From: Pararge aegeria
Taxonomy: Eukaryota > Arthropoda > Insecta > Lepidoptera > Nymphalidae
Assembly (NCBI RefSeq): GCF_905163445.1
Contig: NC_053194.1
Span: forward strand, 10,706,921-10,770,920
DNA: 64,000 nt
Reading direction: 5' to 3'
Numbering within the stretch: the first letter of the stretch is position 1; every line of letters starts with the position of its first letter. The translations under genes were made by a program, and so were the position numbers. The notes under the pieces were generated by a model. That model was given only the letters and a program-made list of their open reading frames with translations, ran no database searches and had not been told where the DNA came from. Below, in pieces: positions 59,651-64,000 of the stretch.

Positions 59651-60604
59651 TAGGCTCTATGTATGAGTACCTATTTACTGATTAGAATTTATTTTACCGC
59701 CCTAAAGCTACTTTTATTGTTATTTATACAAAAATACTAATAAAATGTTTACAACATAAATTATAATCGTTATTCTAGTATGTTAAATAATAAATTCAAA
59801 GTCCATCAAAAACACTTGTTACCTCACAGAACGTTAGATCCGTGATGTTTTTATGAATATTTCTCGTCGCACGGTAGCCGTGAGCGCCCATCGTCACCCA
59901 TTTCTATGCTGATGCTATAACGCCAAATGTGCTTTGAATAACCCCATCGTATTAATATTGCTTTAAAATTTCTTTCCTGTTACAAAATAAACAAATACAA
60001 GATCGCTTAAAACGACGTTACTTCGTGCGTGCTTCGTGCTTCGTGTTTACTAAGTGCCTACTTTTAAATTTACTATTAGGTGAGAATTATTCACACACAG
60101 TCTCCTGTGTATTTAAATGTTTTTTTTTTGGAATTAGTTTATTTTATAATTTGACTATCTTTTGCCCTAACACCGTCTGCGTTTTCTAGCACTAAATAAT
60201 ACTTTCTGACTAAAATATACTTTCTGGGATAGAACTTGTACCTTGTGTTCGTACAGAATTTGCTCTATTGGTTGGGAGAGATAGGAAAGGGTATTCCGAT
60301 TTCAGTATTTCTAAACGATGCGGTGAATAAGACAATAGACAATAAGACAATAAGACAATTAGGAATCAAGTATTTTAGGAAAAATCATTTATCAGAAGGT
60401 TAAATAGATTTTTTTATGAATTTCCTGTTTTTACAATCAGAAACCATAAAATTTGGAGATAAGTTTTTAATGTCATATTTCCTGAAAATTCGTGTTCAGG
60501 GCATAATTTTGTACTTAAGGAAAGTTCGTTATTCCCAGCTAAACAGAAGTTCTAGTTTTGCGACAGCAATTAGTTTTATACATCCCTAGCAATATAAAGT
60601 ATAC
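59651..60604. other. No gene; short ACAATAAG repeats
   Basis: AT-rich, with a small array of 'gacaataa' units at 60328-60360. Confidence 0.5.
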
Positions 60605-61556
60605 GTACGAAATGACATTTGCGGTATGGCAGAGCAAGCGGGGAGGTTTCCGGCTAGACATGATGAACAAGGCGGTTACAGGTATGTCCCGTGCAGTCCC
60701 CACCGCAACGACAGTGTAATTGTACTAAGGAGTGTATAAATAATGAGTAATCTACACACACCGCTTTTACCTTGAAAATAATGCTTGAATGGGCTTTTAA
60801 TACTTACGTCGTATACTCATAGTTCCGAAACGCGATATTGATAAGTACAAAGAATTGGTTCGTATTGATGTTTGCGATAAAATGGATTTATAGCAAGTGG
60901 GTGAGCGTCACTGACATAGCTCAAACTATAAGCAAGTTGAAATGGCAATAGGCAGGCCATGCTTTTTATAGGTGCGATGGTAAGCATGCAAGCATTGTGT
61001 GGGATGCCCTCCAGTACGATGGACCGACGATATAAAAAGTGTGTCTGGTGAGGATGAGGGATGAAGAAGGTTGAGGACTGGTTGTGGAGGTGCTTCTTGG
61101 GAAAGGCCTATGTTCAGTAGACGTTCGCAGGATGAAATGAAGATGATGATGATGAAGTCGGTAAATTTCCGGCTGGTCATTATGTACTATACGGTTAAAG
61201 GTATGTCCCGTGCATTCCCCACCGCAATGACATTGTAACTGTACCAAGGAGTGTATACATAATGAGCACTATACATACCTCGGTTTTGCGTCGAACTAAG
61301 CTTCACAGGGGCTGTGATACTTACATTCTTATATACAAGAACTCATTCTATATAAACCTACGACTACAAAGTTTAGGAACGAAATGGCATTTGTGGTAAA
61401 GTAAAGTAGTTGCAAGTGGGGAGGTAGCAGTGAGACATGATGTACAAGGCGGTTAGAAGAGGGTTGTCCAGTGCAGTCCCTACCGCAAAGACAGTGTAAT
61501 TTTGTACAAGGGAGTGTAAAAATAATGAATAATCCACACGCCCCGGTTTTACTTTT
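60605..61556 (-). repeat. Cluster of three copies of an unknown unit
   Basis: Copies at 60608-60775, 61160-61293 and 61379-61556 share in order 'gaaatg.catttg.ggta', 'tccggct', 'catgatg.acaaggcggtta', 'gtcc.gtgca.tcccc(t)accgcaa', 'gacagtgtaa', 'ggagtgtata(a)' and 'taatga'. The second copy is cut at its left end by an RTE insertion. Minus-strand translation of all three gives a shared peptide pattern, 'LVQLHCRCGGDCTGHTCNR' in copy 1 with variants CHCGGECTGH and CLCGRDCTGQ. All are interrupted by stops or frameshifts. Family unknown. Confidence 0.7.
60900..61155 (+). pseudogene. RTE-type LINE ORF2 C-terminus
   Basis: Plus-strand reading gives 'VTDIAQTISKLKWQ', a stop, 'AGHAFYRCDGKH', then 'YDGPTI', and near the end 'LLGKAYVQ', stop, 'TFAG'. 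This matches the RTE order 'VTDIAQRVxKLKWQWAGH...RRTDGR...WTDDI...EAYVQQWTS'. A (GAT)n tail follows at 61140-61155. Several stops show it is dead. It sits between copies 1 and 2 of the unknown repeat unit. Confidence 0.78.
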
Positions 61557-62194
61557 AACAATATAAGCATTTTTTTTGTTTCCGACGCGTCGGTAAAATT
61601 TTGGAGTTACTGATATTATCTGCATCCAGGAAAATTGCTCCGCAAGTCCAGCAGTACGCATGTCTGACTTTTGATATCAGGGACATCAACGGAAAAATAT
61701 TCAAAGCGCAATTTCATGCATAACATGCCGAACTTCTACAGTTATCACGAGTCTAGTAAGATATGCATCCAAACAAATTCATAGTATAACTATCTAATTA
61801 AATAAATGTAACGTGCATTTTGTTAAATAAAATCTCACGCCGTTATGTAGCTAACTACGAGTAAGTATACGTAACTAAAGTTTCCCAGAATTATTTCGTC
61901 TTAAACAATTTTCAACACGTGGTTAATTTTTTTCGCAGAATATGAAATTTTTAACGGAAACAACAGTTGGCCAGACCGCACAATTGTTTACTCGGTGCAA
62001 AATATCACACCTTTTGTTTAGTTCAAATATTTTACATAATTAGGGTTTAAATTTATCCTCTTAATGTTTAATTACGGGAATTTAAAAAAATCCCAAATAG
62101 GATTTTTTTTAATAATTCGCAGAATTGTTAGGCATATTATAATGTCGTCCCTCATTATGATAAGGTATAGACTTAGAGCACATACCAAGTATGC
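61557..62194. other. No gene seen
   Basis: AT-rich, featureless. Confidence 0.5.
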
Positions 62195-62235
62195 TGCTAG
62201 ATTGCGGATTGGTGGACTTAATGATTTATGTTACA
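62195..62235 (-). mobile_element. Possible SINE-B scrap
   Basis: 'gattgcggattggtggactt' recalls the reverse complement of the SINE-B block 'aagtctaccaatccgca'. Too short for certainty. Confidence 0.3.
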
Positions 62236-62379
62236 TATAACTTATAGTACCTAATGGTGTTGACTAAACATTTTTCCCGGTGCACGGCGGTAAACTGCCA
62301 AATTTCAAAATCAAAGCTGGCACTCTTGCCAGAAAGATTTACTGATCCGGAAACAGCTTTGTACTAGACAGCCACGCTA

Positions 62380-62565
62380 ACCGTGGCGGATAGCCATTCC
62401 ACCTCCTTGGGACCCAAGCCCTTTATCCATCAGCTCTCCGAGCCGTTGTCACTTCTGTATCACGACCCGTTGAGCGATGTCACTCCAATTCTTTTCTAGT
62501 ACGGATCTCCTCATTTTTTATTGATCTCTCGACTCAATCGCCAGCTGAGTAACTCTGAGCCATAG
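62380..62565 (-). pseudogene. RTE-type LINE ORF2 fragment
   Basis: Minus-strand frames give 'RVTQLAIESRD', then 'SDIAQRVVIQK', 'LGELMDKGLGSQGGGMAIRH'. This follows the RTE order of 'RVTQxAMERAM..', '(T)DIAQRV', '..PMDRxLGPxVLEWR'. Frames shift and the central part is deleted. Confidence 0.6.
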
Positions 62566-63094
62566 ATCATTATTATTCGTTGCGGTACACTAGGAGGGCT
62601 TTATTGTATTTCTTAATAGCGCCCAATAAACCTATTTTTATTACTATATCCTCCCTCGCTTCGTTGGCATTCATCCCTAGAACTACCAAATGATCAGAGC
62701 TTATGTTTGTTGATCTTTACACTATTGTTTGCTTTATGATAATGGGTGTTCGTTTCGTCGCCCGAAACGCAGGAGCGACGCAGTGTGAAAAATAACGCCT
62801 TCATTCACGCGCCTTTTTATTGAGCTATTCAGTTTAGCGAACCGATGTCGTTTTTTTAATAGCAAACGATAAAAAAGTGTTTCTAACAACCAACTAAGTC
62901 CCTTCGTAGATTTAATTTTTAGAATCATGCTAATAAAAATGGAACGTTGTTTCGTAAAGCAAGTTTTCAAGTTAAGAATGTATTTACTCGTAGTTCAATT
63001 TGGCTATCGATATTAAAGTAATGGTTAGTGGTTGTTTTAATGTATAGTTTACCTAGCGCTTGGCTGCAACCACACTAATTGTAATGAAACATAC
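62566..63094. other. No gene seen
   Basis: AT-rich; a 78-codon minus-strand frame at 62734-62970 has no recognised features. Confidence 0.5.
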
Positions 63095-63390
63095 ATAAAT
63101 ACATATATACTACGACGATACACACATCGCCATCTAGCCCCAAAGTAAGCGTAGCTTGTGTTATGGGTGCTAAGATGAATGATGAATATTTTTATAAATA
63201 ATATACATAAATACTTAGAATATACATATAAACACCCAGACACTGAAAAACATTCATGCTCATCATACAAACTTTTTCCAGTAGTGGAAATCGAACCCAC
63301 GGCCTAGGACTAGGACTCAGGAAGTAGGGTCGCTGCAAACTGCGCAGTTTGCAGCGACCCTATGCGCGATTCAATCGGCCGTCAATGTTA
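63095..63390 (-). mobile_element. SINE-A with inverted duplication in its head
   Basis: Minus-strand SINE-A: 3' end at 63105 ('actacgacgatacacacatc'), body 'gccatctagccccaaagtaa' and 'cactgaaaaacattcatgct', B box complement 'tggaaatcgaacccacgg' at 63284-63301. At the A-box region the sequence turns back on itself (63325-63362) before the element's true 5' end 'caatcggccgtc' resumes at 63372-63383. A small duplication 'ctaggactaggact' precedes it. Confidence 0.9.
63325..63362. repeat. 38-bp perfect palindrome
   Basis: Each half is 19 bases (tagggtcgctgcaaactgc and its exact complement) with no spacer. It arises from an inverted copy of the SINE-A A-box region inserted next to the original. 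Confidence 0.95.
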
Positions 63391-63482
63391 GATGCAGTCT
63401 GAGATGTCAAAAGTTTAAATTAAACTTGTACTGATTTAAAATTAATTTTTCTATTTTAAAAAGTTGTTAGAATTGTAAATCT

Positions 63483-63488
63483 TTTATT
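63483..63488 (-). promoter_or_regulatory. AATAAA polyadenylation-type signal
   Basis: TTTATT on the plus strand reads AATAAA on the minus strand, about 215 bases beyond the stop of the reading frame at the right edge. By itself this motif is common in AT-rich DNA. Confidence 0.3.
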
Positions 63489-63701
63489 AAATGGATAGTT
63501 TGCGTCGCCTACTTAATTTCACAAGTTATTACCGGAAAAGCTTTGAAAGAGGACTAAAGCAGCACTCATTAAAAGTTACTCGGGATGTAAGAGCTCTCTT
63601 TTCTTCCACACCGCCACCACGGGTCCAGCCAAGTCAAAAGTGCTCCAAAGAGAAGTCTGCTCGGACCATTATCCCCCATTGTCCCCGACAATAAGATTTA
63701 A

Positions 63702-64000
63702 CTAGCGGCCGATAGATATCGCCAGCCTTCTGACCAATTCGCGGGCGAACTGCTCACGTAATAGTTTTGTTGTTATCGGTCGTAACCACTCTTCAGTTGC
63801 GTCTGGGACGATATTAAAAAGATTTGGCAGCGAGCCATCGAGATATTGATCTTTATGCTTGGCCAGACGGCTATAGGAGTTTCCTAAGTGCCATGCCAGT
63901 TGGTTTAATGACTTCCCATGTTTGTAACTTTGGGTACGATATTTTATGTACTTGGCGATAGCTTTGGACAGTTACTGCTGTTGATTTCGTCGCTTGGAAT
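63702..64000 (-). pseudogene. Unknown protein C-terminus, runs off right edge
   Basis: Minus-strand frame ending in TAG at 63702-63704. It is open for 89 codons up to an in-frame TAA at 63972-63974, and protein-like residues (SKRRNQQQ) continue beyond that to the window edge. The peptide is basic and helix-prone, with a varied composition (including three W) unlike chance AT-rich frames. Fragments are 'KYIKYRTQSYKHGKSLNQLA', 'DQYLDGSLPNLFNIVPDATE' and 'LLREQFARELVRRLAISIGR'. The region is GC-richer than its surroundings. It may be the last exon of a gene, with the TAA in an intron or caused by mutation, or a decayed transposon gene. I do not recognise the family. There is no ATG in view because the frame enters from outside. 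Confidence 0.4.

Noticed and set aside
63049..63300. 83-codon minus-strand frame with near-identical relatives at 28130-28411 and 38397-38603
   Set aside because: All are translations of SINE-A body; similarity between them reflects the repeat, not a gene family.
63491..63694. 67-codon plus-strand ATG frame
   Set aside because: Lies opposite the presumed 3' untranslated part of the minus-strand frame at the right edge; no family features. Kept only as a possibility.
1..64000. Bacterial, viral or organelle insertion
   Set aside because: No stretch shows a bacterial operon-like gene layout, recognisable viral genes or mitochondrial genes.

Overview
The window reads as gene-poor, AT-rich nuclear DNA from a lepidopteran insect (butterfly or moth), probably intergenic or inside a very long intron. 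Two things support this. No multi-exon gene, rRNA or functional tRNA gene could be recognised on either strand. Nearly every interpretable segment belongs to a repeat family I know as typical of Lepidoptera. The taxonomic call is an inference from repeat sequences, not from a gene.

Four interspersed families recur and are labelled here for convenience. SINE-A is about 255 bp with a tRNA-like head; its tail contains 'ggggctagatggcgatgtg'. SINE-B is tRNA-headed, with the 'gttctcaaaggtgtgtgaag' type of body and a (GAT)n tail. SINE-C is tRNA-headed, with the body 'gtggctagttaccaccctac'. Repeat D carries the 'gcagcgtggtgg' block. Alongside them are decayed C-terminal pieces of RTE-type LINE ORF2 (3.4, 13.9, 21.5, 26.1, 56.3, 61.0 and 62.4 kb, with a possible related piece at 41.4 kb), 3' ends of a Jockey/CR1-like LINE (1.1, 18.9, 46.3 and 48.0 kb), Helitron-like (Lep1-type) elements (complete copies at 29.0 and 59.0 kb plus fragments), a hAT-type MITE with a perfect 8-bp target duplication (43.9 kb), and other fold-back elements (23.9 and 31.1 kb).

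Layout. 1-12 kb is mostly unique AT-rich DNA with a few LINE and RTE pieces. 12-25 kb carries a scatter of SINE-B, SINE-C and D copies. 25-32 kb is denser, with RTE, Helitron-like and SINE-A copies and a SINE-C split by a MITE. 32-38 kb is mostly unique, with a possible LTR-element remnant near 36 kb. 38-49 kb is the most repeat-rich part, including a SINE-A with a duplicated flank, a LINE nested in a SINE-A, and the hAT MITE. 49-57 kb is again mostly unique, with striking small hairpins. 57-64 kb contains more repeats, a local cluster of three copies of an unknown sequence at 60.6-61.6 kb, a SINE-A holding a 38-bp perfect palindrome, and at the right edge a protein-like minus-strand reading frame that runs off the window.

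There is no operon or pathway to describe. The value of the window lies in nested-insertion history, fold-back structures and a few weak exon candidates. No convincing previously undescribed system was found; the closest to an unexplained item are the 60.6-61.6 kb cluster and the reading frame at the right edge.
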